Shown: positions 52,783-61,831 of the stretch, piece after piece | How positions within the stretch are numbered: position 1 is the stretch's first letter | Layout of the letters: each line of letters starts with the position of its first letter | DNA from: Pigmentiphaga sp. H8 | GTDB taxonomy: Bacteria > Pseudomonadota > Gammaproteobacteria > Burkholderiales > Burkholderiaceae_B | Length of the DNA stretch: 64,000 nucleotides | Assembly: GCF_003854895.1 (NCBI RefSeq) | Contig: NZ_CP033966.1 | Span: forward strand, 4,340,001 to 4,404,000 | Direction: 5' to 3' | Position numbers and translations under genes: made by a program | The notes under the pieces: generated by a model | The model's database searches: none | Told to the model about the DNA's origin: nothing | What the model saw: the letters and a program-made list of their open reading frames with translations, nothing else

Positions 52783-53492
52783 TACACTTCCTCCAAACCT
52801 ATCAATGACGCCAGCCGCTCCGGATCGCCGCGCAGATCCGGGCTCGCGCCCTGCCAGACGATGCGTCCCCTATCCAGCACCACGGCGCGCTCGGTCAGGT
52901 CCAGCGCCAGTTCCGCATGCTGCTCGACCAGCACGATGGACAGCGCCCCGCCCTCGCGCAGCTTGCCGAACGCATCGACCAGGGCGTCGACGATCACCGG
53001 CGCCAGTCCCTCGAAGGGTTCATCCAGCAACAGCACCCTGGGGTTCCCGATCAGCGCACGGCCGATCGCCAGCATCTGCTGTTCGCCGCCCGACAACTGG
53101 TAGCCCAGGTTGCGCCGCCGCTGCGCCAGCCGCGGAAACAATTCGTACACCCGCTCCAGGGTCCAGGTCCCCGCCGTCGCCGCCACGGTCAGGTTCTCCT
53201 GCACGGTCAGCGACGGAAATATCTCCCGCTCCTGCGGCACCAGCCCCAGGCCCTTGCGCGCGCGCACGTGCGCCGGCCAGGCGGCGATGTCCTGGCCCAC
53301 GTAGCGCACGCTGCCGCCATGCACCGTGTTCAGCCCCAGCACGGTGGTCAGCAGCGTGGTCTTGCCCACGCCGTTGCGGCCCAGCAGCGCCAGCGCCTCG
53401 CCTGCGTCCACGTGCAGCGACACGTCCTCCAGCACCACGGTCTCGCCATAGCCGGCGCTCAGGTCGCGCAGTTCCAGTACCCGCTCAGTCAT
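52782..53492 (-). CDS. livF: Branched-chain amino acid-type ABC transporter ATPase (LivF-like)
   Basis: A 236-residue ABC ATPase. Walker A LLGRNGVGKTT, signature YQLSGGEQQMLAIGRAL, Walker B RVLLLDEPFEGLAP. The second ATPase of a HAAT-type importer. It overlaps the LivG-like gene by 8 nt. Substrate is not shown by sequence; the ligBA neighbourhood suggests an aromatic acid. Confidence 0.94.
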   Translation of the reverse strand: MTERVLELRDLSAGYGETVVLEDVSLHVDAGEALALLGRNGVGKTTLLTTVLGLNTVHGGSVRYVGQDIAAWPAHVRARKGLGLVPQEREIFPSLTVQENLTVAATAGTWTLERVYELFPRLAQRRRNLGYQLSGGEQQMLAIGRALIGNPRVLLLDEPFEGLAPVIVDALVDAFGKLREGGALSIVLVEQHAELALDLTERAVVLDRGRIVWQGASPDLRGDPERLASLIGLEEV

Positions 53493-54243
53493 GATGCCCC
53501 CGCTTGCCCAGGTAGACGTCGCGCACGCGCGGATCCGTCCGGACCTCGTCCACGCTGCCCTCCAGCAGCACCGCCCCCTCGACCAGCACGGTGATGCGCC
53601 GCGCGAAGCGGAATACCAGGCTCATGTCGTGTTCGATCACCAGCACGGCCACGTCCTGCGGCAGGCGCTCCAGCAGTTCGAACAGGCGCTTGCCCTCGGT
53701 CGACGGCACCCCGGCCACCGGCTCGTCCAGCAGCAGCACCCGCGGCTTGAGCGCCAGGGCCAGCGCGATCTCGATCTGGCGGCGCTGGCCGTAGGCCAGC
53801 TCGCTCACCCGCCTGCCCGCCAGGTCGAGCAGCCCCAGTTCGCGCAGGCACTCCACGGCTTCGTCGACGAACGCCGGGCGCGCCGGCAGCGGCCGTCCGA
53901 TGCGGCCGTCCAGGCCGCGATGCGCGGACAGCGCCAGGCCGATGTTCTCGGCAACGGTCAGGTGATTGAACAGCGAATTGATCTGGAAGGTGCGCGCCAG
54001 CCCGAGCTTGACGCGCTGCTCGGCCGGCATGGCGGTGACGTCCCGTCCTTCCAGCAGGACCTTGCCGGCATTGGGCCGGATCACGCCGGTGATCTGGTGC
54101 ACCAGTGTGCTCTTGCCGGCGCCGTTGGGGCCGATCAGCGCGTGCCGGGCGCCCGCTTCCAGCGTCAGGTTCACGTCGCGGGTCACGCTCAGCGCGCCGT
54201 ACTGCTTGCACAGGCCCACGAGCTGCAGCGGAGGGGTGCTCAT
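53485..54243 (-). CDS. livG: Branched-chain amino acid-type ABC transporter ATPase (LivG-like)
   Basis: A 252-residue ATPase from ATG 54243, overlapping the permease stop by 4 bases (ATGA). Walker A LIGPNGAGKSTLVHQITG, signature ELAYGQRRQIEIALAL (the usual SGGQ is replaced by AYGQ, common in LivG), Walker B RVLLLDEPVAGVP. ARTFQINSLFNHLTVAENI is LivG-typical. Confidence 0.94.
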   Translation of the reverse strand: MSTPPLQLVGLCKQYGALSVTRDVNLTLEAGARHALIGPNGAGKSTLVHQITGVIRPNAGKVLLEGRDVTAMPAEQRVKLGLARTFQINSLFNHLTVAENIGLALSAHRGLDGRIGRPLPARPAFVDEAVECLRELGLLDLAGRRVSELAYGQRRQIEIALALALKPRVLLLDEPVAGVPSTEGKRLFELLERLPQDVAVLVIEHDMSLVFRFARRITVLVEGAVLLEGSVDEVRTDPRVRDVYLGKRGHHD

Positions 54244-55226
54244 TGCGTGCCCTCCTTGTTCGTCCACCGGGCCAGGCAGCCGGACAATCCGGTGGGCGCG
54301 AAGCGCACGACGACGATCAGCAGCACGCCCAGCGCCGCCAGCCAGTTGGTCGGGTCCAGCGCCGCCGCGCGGTCGGCCAGCAGCATGAAGACGATGGCGC
54401 CCAGGAAGGCGCCGTAGAGCCGGCCGGTGCCGCCCAGCGCCAGCATGACCAGCACGTTGGCCGACATGGTGAAGCCCAGGCTGTCCAGCCCGACGATGTT
54501 GTTGACCTGCGCCGACAGCGCGCCCGCGGCCCCGCCCAGCGCGGCCGAGATGGCATACAGCGTCAGCAGGCGCCGGCGTACCGGCACCCCCAGCAGCGCC
54601 ATGCGCGTCGGGTTCTCGCGCACGCCCTGCGCCGTGAGGCCCAGCGGCGAGCTGACCAGGAACTTGCAGAAGGCGTAGACCAGCACCAGCACGGCCAGCG
54701 CGTACCAGTAGGCGGTGCGGCCTTCGATGTCGAACTGGAACAGGCCCAGCACCGGGGCCACCGAATAGCCGGTCAAGCCGTCGTCGCCCATGGTGAGCGG
54801 CTTGGCCACGTTGGCCAGCTCTAGCAGCAGCGTCGCGCAGACCAGGGTCAGCATGATCTGGGTCAGGCCCGCGGTGCGCAGCACGGCCAGGCCGGACAGC
54901 AGGCCCACGACGGCGGCCGCCGCCATGCCCACGAACAGGCCCGAGATCGGCTCGGACGAGACGTGCATGGCGTACAGGCCGGCGGCATAGGCGCCGGTGC
55001 CGAAGAAGGCCGCGTGGCCCAGGGTCTCGATGCCACCGTAGCCTTGCGCGATGTCCAGCGACAGCGCGAACACGATCATGATCAGCACGGCGGTGGCCAG
55101 GGCCAGGTACAGGTCGGCCAGGAAGAAGGTCGCGACCGCCGCGCCCAGCAGCACCAGGTCCAGCAGGTTGTAGCGATGGCGCGAGAACGCGCGCGCGACG
55201 GATGAGTTCAGGGAAGGTGTCGTCAT
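54240..55226 (-). CDS. livM: Branched-chain amino acid-type ABC transporter permease (LivM-like)
   Basis: About 328 aa, 8-9 TM segments. FALSLDIAQGYGGIETLGHA and MGLTAQGVRENPTRMALLGV-like segments match LivM permeases (EAA loop near 165-190). ATG 55226 lies two bases behind the livH stop; TTG 55232 is an alternative. Confidence 0.93.
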   Translation of the reverse strand: MTTPSLNSSVARAFSRHRYNLLDLVLLGAAVATFFLADLYLALATAVLIMIVFALSLDIAQGYGGIETLGHAAFFGTGAYAAGLYAMHVSSEPISGLFVGMAAAAVVGLLSGLAVLRTAGLTQIMLTLVCATLLLELANVAKPLTMGDDGLTGYSVAPVLGLFQFDIEGRTAYWYALAVLVLVYAFCKFLVSSPLGLTAQGVRENPTRMALLGVPVRRRLLTLYAISAALGGAAGALSAQVNNIVGLDSLGFTMSANVLVMLALGGTGRLYGAFLGAIVFMLLADRAAALDPTNWLAALGVLLIVVVRFAPTGLSGCLARWTNKEGTQ

Positions 55227-55228
55227 GA

Positions 55229-56098
55229 TCAATTCGCCACGAGGCCACGGGGGCGCACCAGCAGGATCGCCAGCACCGCCAGATAGATCACGAAAGCGCC
55301 CAGCGCGGGCAGGTAGTAGCGGCCCAGCGTATCGATCAGGCCCAGCAGCAGCGCCGCGTACAGCGATCCGCGCAGGCTGCCCAGGCCGCCCACGGCCACC
55401 ACGATCATCACGATGACCAGGTACTTCAGGCCATAGTACGGTTCCAGCGGCAGCATGGGGCTGCCCAGCGCGCCGCCCACCGCGGCCAGCCCGCAGCCGA
55501 TGGCGAACGTGGCCGAGAACACCGCCGGCACGTTGATGCCCACGCAGCGCGCCATGCGCTGGTTATCGACCGCGGCGCGCAGGCGGGCGCCGAAGGCCGT
55601 GCGTTCGATGCCCAGCCACAGCGCGAAGGCGACGACCGCGCTGGCGCCGATCAGGAAGGCGCGATAGACCGACAGCGTGAGCGGGCCCACGCTGAAATTG
55701 CCCTGCAGCGAAGGCGGCAGCGGCAGGGACTGCAGCTGCGTGCCGGCCAGGTTCTTGACGATGGCCGTGATGATGAAGGTCAGGCCGATGGTCATCAGCA
55801 GCTGGCCCAGTCCGTGGGTGCCGTAGACCCAGCGGTACAGCGTGCGTTCAAGCAGCGCGCCGATGGCCATCGTGGCCAGGACCGCCAGCGGCACGGCCAG
55901 GAAGAAATGCACGCCCGCGCGCTGGATGAACCAGAGCGCGATGTAGCCTCCGATCATGGCGAAGGCCGAATGGGTCAGGTTGACCACGCGCATCACGCCC
56001 AGCGTGATGGTCAGGCCGACCGATATCAGGAACAGCATCATGCCGTAGGCGATACCGTCCACGGCAAGGCTGAGGAAAGTGGCGAGCGTCGAAGTCAT
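55229..56098 (-). CDS. livH: Branched-chain amino acid-type ABC transporter permease (LivH-like)
   Basis: A 289-residue permease with 7-8 TM segments. Conserved LivH segments: GMMLFLISVGLTITLGVMRV, LTHSAFAMIGGYIALW, TAFGARLRAAVDNQRMARCV (EAA-like loop), SLRGSLYAALLLGLIDTLG. It is 62 nt behind the binding-protein gene. Confidence 0.94.
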   Translation of the reverse strand: MTSTLATFLSLAVDGIAYGMMLFLISVGLTITLGVMRVVNLTHSAFAMIGGYIALWFIQRAGVHFFLAVPLAVLATMAIGALLERTLYRWVYGTHGLGQLLMTIGLTFIITAIVKNLAGTQLQSLPLPPSLQGNFSVGPLTLSVYRAFLIGASAVVAFALWLGIERTAFGARLRAAVDNQRMARCVGINVPAVFSATFAIGCGLAAVGGALGSPMLPLEPYYGLKYLVIVMIVVAVGGLGSLRGSLYAALLLGLIDTLGRYYLPALGAFVIYLAVLAILLVRPRGLVAN

Positions 56099-56160
56099 GC
56101 GTCATCCGGCGCGAGGAAGAAGGGAACGGACGCGGCGCCAGGGCCGCGCCCGCGCGGGAA

Positions 56161-57342
56161 TTACTTGTTGATCTCGTGCCAGGGGTCTTTCACGGCGGGA
56201 TAGGTGTGGAACACCTTGTTGCCGAGCTTGCCGTCGATCTTCTCGACCTTGCGCATGTAGACGTTCTGGACGATCTCGCGGGTACGCGGATCGATGCTGA
56301 CCGGACCACGCGGACTGTCCCACTTGTAGCCCTTGATCGCGGCCATGGCCTTGTCGCCGTCCTTCACGCCGCCAGTGGCGCGCACCATCTGCTCGATCAG
56401 CCGCATGCCGTCGTAGGCCGCCACCGACGCGACGCTGGGCAGTTCGTCCTTGCCGTACTTGGCCTTGTAGGCGGTCACGAACTCCTTGTTCAACGGCGTA
56501 TCCAGGTAGGGCGAATAGTGCAGCGCCGAGGTCAGGCCGATCGCGGCGTCGCCGATGGGGGCGATATCCTCTTCCTGCGCCTCGTTGGTCACCAGCAGCG
56601 TGATGCCGGCCTTGTCCAGCTCGCGTTCCTTGAAGCTGCGGATCATGCCGGCCGACATGGGGCCCACCGGCATGAACATGAACACCGCCTGCGGCTTGAG
56701 GTCGCGCACGCGCTGCAGGTAGCTGGAGAAATCGGTGGTGCCCATGGGCACCTTGATCTCGCCCACCACCTTGCCGCCCAGCTTGGCGAAGGTCTGGCCG
56801 AAGGCCTCCAGCGCGTCGTGGCCCGGCGCGTAATCGGCCGCCAGCACCACGGCGTTCTTCATGCCCTGGTCATAGGCCCACTGCACCAGCGGGATGCTGA
56901 CCGTCCATTGCGTGAAACCGGCGCGCACATAGTATTGCGACTTGTCGGTCACGCTGGACGTGCCCGAGTTCAGGATGACGTAGGGCGTCCTGGTCTGGTT
57001 GATGACATCGACCGCGCCCAGCACCGTGGGCGTGAAGACGCCGCCGATCAGGTACTGCACCTTGTCGCGCACCACCAGTTCCTGCGACAACTGGCGCGCA
57101 CGCTGGGGATTGGAACCGGCCTCGTCGCGCGACAGCACCGTGATGGTGTGCTCGCCGAACTTGCCGCCGCGCTGGGCCAGGTACAGGTCGACGCCGCGCT
57201 GATACTCCCGGCCCCACCAGGTGTAGGCGCCCGAGAACTGGCTCAGCAGGCCGACCTTGATTTCCGCCGCGGCGGCCGTTCCCGCCGCCGCCACGGCCGC
57301 GGCGGCGCACAGCAGCCCCGCCACGCGTTTCCCGATTCGCAT
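56161..57342 (-). CDS. ABC transporter substrate-binding protein (type I periplasmic, LivK/HAAT family)
   Basis: A 393-residue secreted binding protein. Signal peptide about 1-26 (TAAAAE). Peripla_BP_6 fold: VGLLSQFSGAYTWWGREYQ, then IGGVFTPTVLGAVDVIN, VVLAADYAPGHDALEAFGQ and MPVGPMSAGMIRSF. ATG 57342 has GGAGAG upstream. First of the five transporter genes; together with ligBA upstream it suggests uptake of an aromatic or related acid, but ligand residues cannot be read from sequence. Confidence 0.92.
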   Translation of the reverse strand: MRIGKRVAGLLCAAAAVAAAGTAAAAEIKVGLLSQFSGAYTWWGREYQRGVDLYLAQRGGKFGEHTITVLSRDEAGSNPQRARQLSQELVVRDKVQYLIGGVFTPTVLGAVDVINQTRTPYVILNSGTSSVTDKSQYYVRAGFTQWTVSIPLVQWAYDQGMKNAVVLAADYAPGHDALEAFGQTFAKLGGKVVGEIKVPMGTTDFSSYLQRVRDLKPQAVFMFMPVGPMSAGMIRSFKERELDKAGITLLVTNEAQEEDIAPIGDAAIGLTSALHYSPYLDTPLNKEFVTAYKAKYGKDELPSVASVAAYDGMRLIEQMVRATGGVKDGDKAMAAIKGYKWDSPRGPVSIDPRTREIVQNVYMRKVEKIDGKLGNKVFHTYPAVKDPWHEINK

Positions 57343-57407
57343 AGTCTCTCTCCTTGGCGCGCTGCGCCTATCGTCGGTGGTGTTGCGATGTAATGGTGTA
57401 GCTAAGG

Positions 57408-57560
57408 CACAGTGGATCCGGCTCCGCTGGTCCGCCAGTGCCGCCCCCACGGGACCCGGCGCCGGGCCGCCCCAAGGCGGGTCCCGGCCCCCTCGGGGGG
57501 TTGCCGCGTAGCGGCTGGGGGCTCACCATGCTGGGCGCGCGAAGCGCGTACGGGGGTCTT
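57408..57560 (-). repeat. Dispersed intergenic repeat, copy F (long form)
   Basis: Read on the minus strand: CCCCCGTACGCGC, GCCCAGCATGGTGAGCCCCC, GCTACGCGGCAA, CCCCCCGAGGGGGC, the GGGACCCGCC...GGCGCCGGGTCCC stem, then GCGGACCAGCggaGCCGGATCC. It begins right behind the ligA stop and separates ligBA from the transporter genes. Confidence 0.9.
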
Positions 57561-57920
57561 CTACCTAGCGTCCGGGACCAGCCGTGTCTTCATGAATTCC
57601 TCGAAACTCTCGCCGCGCATGATGGCGTAGATCTCGAGATTGGTTTTCTTGACGACCCGGCCGAACTTCTCGAGCACGAAGAAGTTGACGCCGTGCTGGA
57701 TCAAGCCGAGCCAGTCGCGCGCCCGCACCAGGGCTTTTTCCTCTTCCGTCAACCCGGCGGCATCCATCGTGCCCTCCTCGTCGGCGATGAAGCGCGCGCG
57801 CCAGTCGGCGCCTATCATGTTCCAGAAAAAGCGATTGATCTTCAGCGTACGGTTGCTGATGCGCAGGTCGAACGCGTAGGTGCCGGGAATCTGCTCGATG
57901 CCTTCCAGTTGCGGATTCAT
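57561..57920 (-). CDS. ligA: Protocatechuate 4,5-dioxygenase alpha subunit (LigA family)
   Basis: A 119-residue small subunit of an extradiol dioxygenase. IPGTYAFDLRISNRTLKINR and LIQHGVNFFVLEKFGRVVKK are typical of LigA, whose helices cover the active site of LigB. Located 10 nt behind ligB. Ligated to gallate- or protocatechuate-type substrates; which one is not decided by sequence. Confidence 0.92.
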   Translation of the reverse strand: MNPQLEGIEQIPGTYAFDLRISNRTLKINRFFWNMIGADWRARFIADEEGTMDAAGLTEEEKALVRARDWLGLIQHGVNFFVLEKFGRVVKKTNLEIYAIMRGESFEEFMKTRLVPDAR

Positions 57921-57930
57921 CGCGCGCTCC

Positions 57931-58815
57931 TCAGGCCACGGCCGCGGCGGCCGGGCCGGCCTGCCGGGCGACGGGCTCGCCTTCTTCGTACAGCACCACC
58001 GTCATCGCCGTGGTGGTGGCCAGGTAGTAGTTCTGGTGCAGCTTGCGCAGCGGACCGGTGCCCAACGCGCCGCGCATGGACAGCCACATGATCTGCTCCA
58101 CGCTCTCGGCGCCGCCCAGGCGCACGTAGTCGGCATGCTTCATCCGCAGCAGCGCCTCGGGATCTTCCTCCAGCAGGCGCAGGAACTCCATGTCCCACTC
58201 GGTATTGTTGAAGCCGGTGCGTTCGCCATGGACCTGATGCGACAGGCCGCCGGTGCCGACCACCACTACTTTCAGGTCCTCGGGATAGGATTCCACCGCG
58301 CGGCGCACGGCCTGCCCCAGGCGATAGCAACGGCGCGCCGTGGGCAGCGGATATTGCAGCACGTTGATCGCGACGGGCACCACGGTGCCCGGCCAGTCGG
58401 GCTGGTGCGGCCAGAGCAACGGCAGCGGCGAGGCACAGCCGTGGTCGATGGGCTTGTCCTGGAAGACGGTGATGTCGAACTCGTCGTTCACCAGGGACTC
58501 GGCGATGTGGGCCTGGAAATCGACGTTGCCGCGGATGGCGGGCAGGTTGCGCAGGCCCGCGCCCTCGTCGGCGATGGGAAAGCTTGCCCCCACCCCCAGC
58601 GCGAACGTGGGATACATGTCGAAGAAAAAGGTCGTGCAGTGGTCGTTGTAGAAGAACACCAGCACGTCGGCCTGCTTCTCGGCCAGCCAGGCAGCCACCG
58701 GCTTGTAGCCGTCGAACAGCGGCGCCCAGGCCGGATCGTTCTGCTTGCCCTTGTCATAGGCGACGCCTATGGTCGGCACGTGCGAGCTGCCGATGCCGCC
58801 GATGATTCTTGCCAT
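57931..58815 (-). CDS. ligB: Protocatechuate 4,5-dioxygenase beta subunit (class III extradiol)
   Basis: A 294-residue Fe(II) catalytic subunit. H12 (GIGSSHVPTIG) and H59 (FFYNDHCTTFF) are the expected iron ligands and GTGGLSHQVHGERTGF holds the conserved base His. Ring meta-cleavage of protocatechuate or a related catechol is expected. No ligC/ligI/ligJ for the following steps are in the window. The promoter is shared with the divergent GntR gene and has palindromic operators. Confidence 0.92.
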   Translation of the reverse strand: MARIIGGIGSSHVPTIGVAYDKGKQNDPAWAPLFDGYKPVAAWLAEKQADVLVFFYNDHCTTFFFDMYPTFALGVGASFPIADEGAGLRNLPAIRGNVDFQAHIAESLVNDEFDITVFQDKPIDHGCASPLPLLWPHQPDWPGTVVPVAINVLQYPLPTARRCYRLGQAVRRAVESYPEDLKVVVVGTGGLSHQVHGERTGFNNTEWDMEFLRLLEEDPEALLRMKHADYVRLGGAESVEQIMWLSMRGALGTGPLRKLHQNYYLATTTAMTVVLYEEGEPVARQAGPAAAAVA

Positions 58816-58893
58816 GATGCGTGCTCCGTCTGATAGGAAGGCGGCGCGGCCGCATCGCCATGCGCCACCAGCCCTTTTTTATGCGTAGCGGAG

Positions 58894-58924
58894 ATTATAT
58901 GGGATCCCAAAATAAAGCAATCAA
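58894..58924 (-). promoter_or_regulatory. ligB promoter with operator O1
   Basis: On the minus strand a perfect TATAAT (58894-58899) is preceded by TTGATT (58919-58924, 19 bp spacer). The palindrome TGGGATCCCA (58900-58909) lies inside the spacer, an arrangement for repression by the adjacent GntR protein. Confidence 0.65.
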
Positions 58925-58950
58925 GGGTTTTTTCGGGTTTAGGCGCCTGC

Positions 58951-58988
58951 TTGGGATCCAATACGGGATCCCAAACGAGTCTTATACT
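58951..58988 (+). promoter_or_regulatory. GntR-gene promoter region with operators O2 and O3
   Basis: TTGGGATCCAA (58951-58961) and GGGATCCCA (58965-58973) are centred 12 bp apart. TATACT (58983-58988) is a likely -10 of the GntR gene, so O3 covers the -35/spacer region, indicating autoregulation. Confidence 0.6.
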
Positions 58989-59041
58989 TGCACCCACCTC
59001 GCCAGCCGCGAGGCAACCGCATCATCACTCAGGGAGCACGC

Positions 59042-59770
59042 ATGCAGCAGACCACGACCATGCTGCATATTCGTGAAATGATCCTCCGGGGCGAACTCGC
59101 GCCGGGAGAACGGGTACGGGAAGCCGACCTGGCCGAACGGCTGGGCACCTCGCGCACGCCCGTGCGCCAGGCCCTGCCCGCGCTCGCCCAGGAAGGCCTG
59201 CTGGTGCCATCCGGCGCCCGTGGCTTCGCGGTACGCGCCTTTTCCGCCCGCGAAAGCACGGAGGCCCTGCACGTGCGCGCCGCGCTGGAGGGGCTGGCGG
59301 CGCGCGCGCTGGCCACCAACGGCGCCAGCGCGGAACTGCTGGCCGAACTCAAGGACTGCCTGGCTCAGGGCGACCGCATCTTCACCGAGCGCAAACTATC
59401 GGACGACGACGAGATCCGCTATGCGGAAATGAACGCGCGCTTCCATACGCTGATCCTGGAAGGCGCCGACATGCCCCTGCTGGCCAGCCTGGTCAGCCGC
59501 TGCAACATCGTGCCGTTCACCGATCCGCTCACGCTGGCGTTCGACACGCAGAGCCGGGACATGATGTTCAACTTCCTGTTCTACGCCCATCGGCAGCACC
59601 ATGCCATCGTCACCGCCATAGAAAGCGGGCAGGCCGACCGCGCCGAAAACCTGTTCCGCGAGCACGCCTACACCCAGGTCCAGAGCCAGGGCGCGGATTT
59701 CGAGAAGGAAGCGGGACTGACCTCGGCCGCCGAAGCCCGGCACCAGCCCCGGGGCCCGAGGCTGGTGTAG
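59042..59770 (+). CDS. GntR-family (FCD) transcriptional regulator
   Basis: A 242-residue regulator with an N-terminal winged HTH (about 5-65: VREADLAERLGTSRTPVRQA) and a C-terminal FCD ligand domain (about 85-210) with RYAEMNARFHTLILEGA and a late FYAHRQHHAIVTAI supplying the metal His residues. ATG 59042 has GGGAG seven bases upstream. Divergent from ligB and probably its repressor. Confidence 0.92.
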   Translation: MQQTTTMLHIREMILRGELAPGERVREADLAERLGTSRTPVRQALPALAQEGLLVPSGARGFAVRAFSARESTEALHVRAALEGLAARALATNGASAELLAELKDCLAQGDRIFTERKLSDDDEIRYAEMNARFHTLILEGADMPLLASLVSRCNIVPFTDPLTLAFDTQSRDMMFNFLFYAHRQHHAIVTAIESGQADRAENLFREHAYTQVQSQGADFEKEAGLTSAAEARHQPRGPRLV

Positions 59771-59774
59771 GGCC

Positions 59775-60881
59775 CTAGACCTGGGAGTAGACCGCCAGCG
59801 CGCCGCCCACGGCGAAGAGCCCCATGACGGCGCGCCGCACGATCGGGTCCAGCGTGCGGCACTCCACCAGCCGGTGGAAGGCGGCACCGCCGGCGACGCT
59901 GACTAGTACCGCCAGCCCCATGCCCAGCGCATTGGCCGAGGCCTGCTCCGGGAAGAAGTGGAACACCAGGGCGCTGACCACCAGGCACAGCGGAAAGTGC
60001 ACCAGGAACACCGAATAGGAGATGCGCGCGAGCCGGCTCAGGACGCCGGGCACGGCCACCGTCTCCAGCCAGCCCGCCTGGCGGGCCGCGCCCAGCAGCA
60101 GCATGATGGCCGCCGCCACGACGATGCGTTCACGGAAATCCGTGACCAGCGCCGCGGCCACCACCCCGGCCATGGCCAGCAGCCACAGGCCGCCCTTGGG
60201 TCGGCCGGTCAGCCAGTAGGCGCAGCACCCCAGGCCGTAGTAGGCGAAGAAATACAGCGCGGTCTCGTCCCAATAGGGATTGCGGTTGAAGACGAACAGC
60301 GACGCCAGCGTCAGTCCGCCGATCGCGGCGGCGCCCAGCCACCGCCAGGTGGGACGCCGCACGCCGATCCAGCGAGACAGCCCCAGCAGCAGCGCCATGA
60401 CGCTGAACAGCTGGAAATCGATGCCCACGTACCAGACACCCGCCGACAGCGACTCCTGGCGCAAGAGGCCGTTGCTCAGCAGCACGTGGGCCGCCAGTTG
60501 CGGCGCCGTGGGCGTATCCGGGATGGAGTCGTGTTCCATCCAGGCCCGCGCCAGCGCGGCGCAGCCCATGGCCAGCACCAGCGCCGCCATGAAGGGCACG
60601 GCCAGCCGGAAATACCGCCGCTTGATCGCGGCCAGGGGCTGCTCCACCCGCGACACGCCCGCCGGGGCGAAGGCACGCGCGGCCAGGAATCCCGACACCA
60701 CGAAGAACGCCATGACGGCCATCCTGCCGTAGTGCATCAGCGCATCCAGCACGCGCGGCATGAGCGGGTGGGCGATCTCGGACATGGGGCCGTAGAAGGC
60801 CAGGTGATGAAGCACGATGGCCAGGCAGGCGACGGCCTTGATCGCATCGATCAGCGGCATGCGGGAGGAAGGGGCGGACAT
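59775..60881 (-). CDS. Acyltransferase family 3 membrane protein (OafA/YrhL-like)
   Basis: A 368-residue protein with about 10 TM segments. The conserved early motif is IDAIKAVACLAIVLHHLAFY with the catalytic-type His pair, and FFVVSGFLAARAF follows near residue 60. Such enzymes O-acylate surface sugars (LPS, glycans). The substrate is unknown, and no glycan operon is nearby. It ends 4 nt from the convergent GntR gene. Confidence 0.88.
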   Translation of the reverse strand: MSAPSSRMPLIDAIKAVACLAIVLHHLAFYGPMSEIAHPLMPRVLDALMHYGRMAVMAFFVVSGFLAARAFAPAGVSRVEQPLAAIKRRYFRLAVPFMAALVLAMGCAALARAWMEHDSIPDTPTAPQLAAHVLLSNGLLRQESLSAGVWYVGIDFQLFSVMALLLGLSRWIGVRRPTWRWLGAAAIGGLTLASLFVFNRNPYWDETALYFFAYYGLGCCAYWLTGRPKGGLWLLAMAGVVAAALVTDFRERIVVAAAIMLLLGAARQAGWLETVAVPGVLSRLARISYSVFLVHFPLCLVVSALVFHFFPEQASANALGMGLAVLVSVAGGAAFHRLVECRTLDPIVRRAVMGLFAVGGALAVYSQV

Positions 60882-61056
60882 GGCCTATGGGAGTGGCGAA
60901 CCGGCGTTCGACGCGACGCCTGTGTTCCGGGGTGGCGCGTATCTTAGCGCCGGGCGCCGCACCCGGCGCGGGGAAACGGCTTTTTTACAACACCCTTCGG
61001 CACGGGCGGCACGCCGCTTGCGTCGGCGCCAGTCCGCCTACGACCAGGGAGCCGAC

Positions 61057-61821
61057 ATGAAACTCCAGGACAAGATCGCTTGGGTGACCGGCGCGGACAG
61101 CGGCATCGGCCAGGCGGTGGCCGCGACGTTCGCCCGCGAAGGTGCCGATGTGCTGGTTCACTATCACCGGGATGAAGCAGGAGCCAACGCCACGGCCTCG
61201 CAGGTGCGGGCAGCCGGGCGGCGCGCCGAGGTCTTGCAGGCGGACTTCTCCGACTCCGCGCGCGCGCAGGCGTTCTTCGAACAGGCCCACGCAAGGATGG
61301 GAGGCCTGCACGTGCTGGTGAATAACGCCGGCGCGGGCGCCACGCGCCAGGATTCGCTGGAGATCCCGCCCGACGAATTCTCGTGGATGCTGAACATCAA
61401 TCTCGTATCGCCCTGGCTGCTGTGCCAGGCGGCCGCCCGCCGCATGGTGTCCACCGGCGGCGTCATCATAAATATTACGTCGGTACATGAAGAAATTTCC
61501 CTGCCCGGCAGCGCGGCCTACGACGCGTCCAAGGCGGGATTGCGATCGGTCACGCGGACACTGGCGCTCGAGCTGGCCTCGCGCGGCATACGCATCAACA
61601 ATGTCGCGCCGGGCATGATCGCCACACCCATGACGCAGGACCGCCTGAAAGATCCCGCGCAGGCACGCGAGTCGGCCTCGCAGATCCCGCAGGGGCGGCC
61701 GGGCCAGCCGCAGGAAGTGGCCAACGTGGTGCTGTTCCTGGCCTCGGACGAGGCCAGCTACGTGACGGGCAGCAGCTACTTCGTCGACGGCGGCCTGATG
61801 CGCAACCTGGGCGGCACCTGA
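61057..61821 (+). CDS. Short-chain dehydrogenase/reductase
   Basis: A 254-residue classical SDR. Cofactor motif TGADSGIGQAVAATFA (about 10-25), NNAGAG (about 88), catalytic Ser in ITSVHEE and YDASK (Tyr about 153, Lys 157), and the C-terminal YVTGSSYFVDGGLMR. Glucose-1-dehydrogenase/3-oxoacyl-ACP reductase-like; substrate unknown. ATG 61057 has AGGGAG eight bases upstream. Confidence 0.92.
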   Translation: MKLQDKIAWVTGADSGIGQAVAATFAREGADVLVHYHRDEAGANATASQVRAAGRRAEVLQADFSDSARAQAFFEQAHARMGGLHVLVNNAGAGATRQDSLEIPPDEFSWMLNINLVSPWLLCQAAARRMVSTGGVIINITSVHEEISLPGSAAYDASKAGLRSVTRTLALELASRGIRINNVAPGMIATPMTQDRLKDPAQARESASQIPQGRPGQPQEVANVVLFLASDEASYVTGSSYFVDGGLMRNLGGT

Positions 61822-61831
61822 TCCCCGGCGG

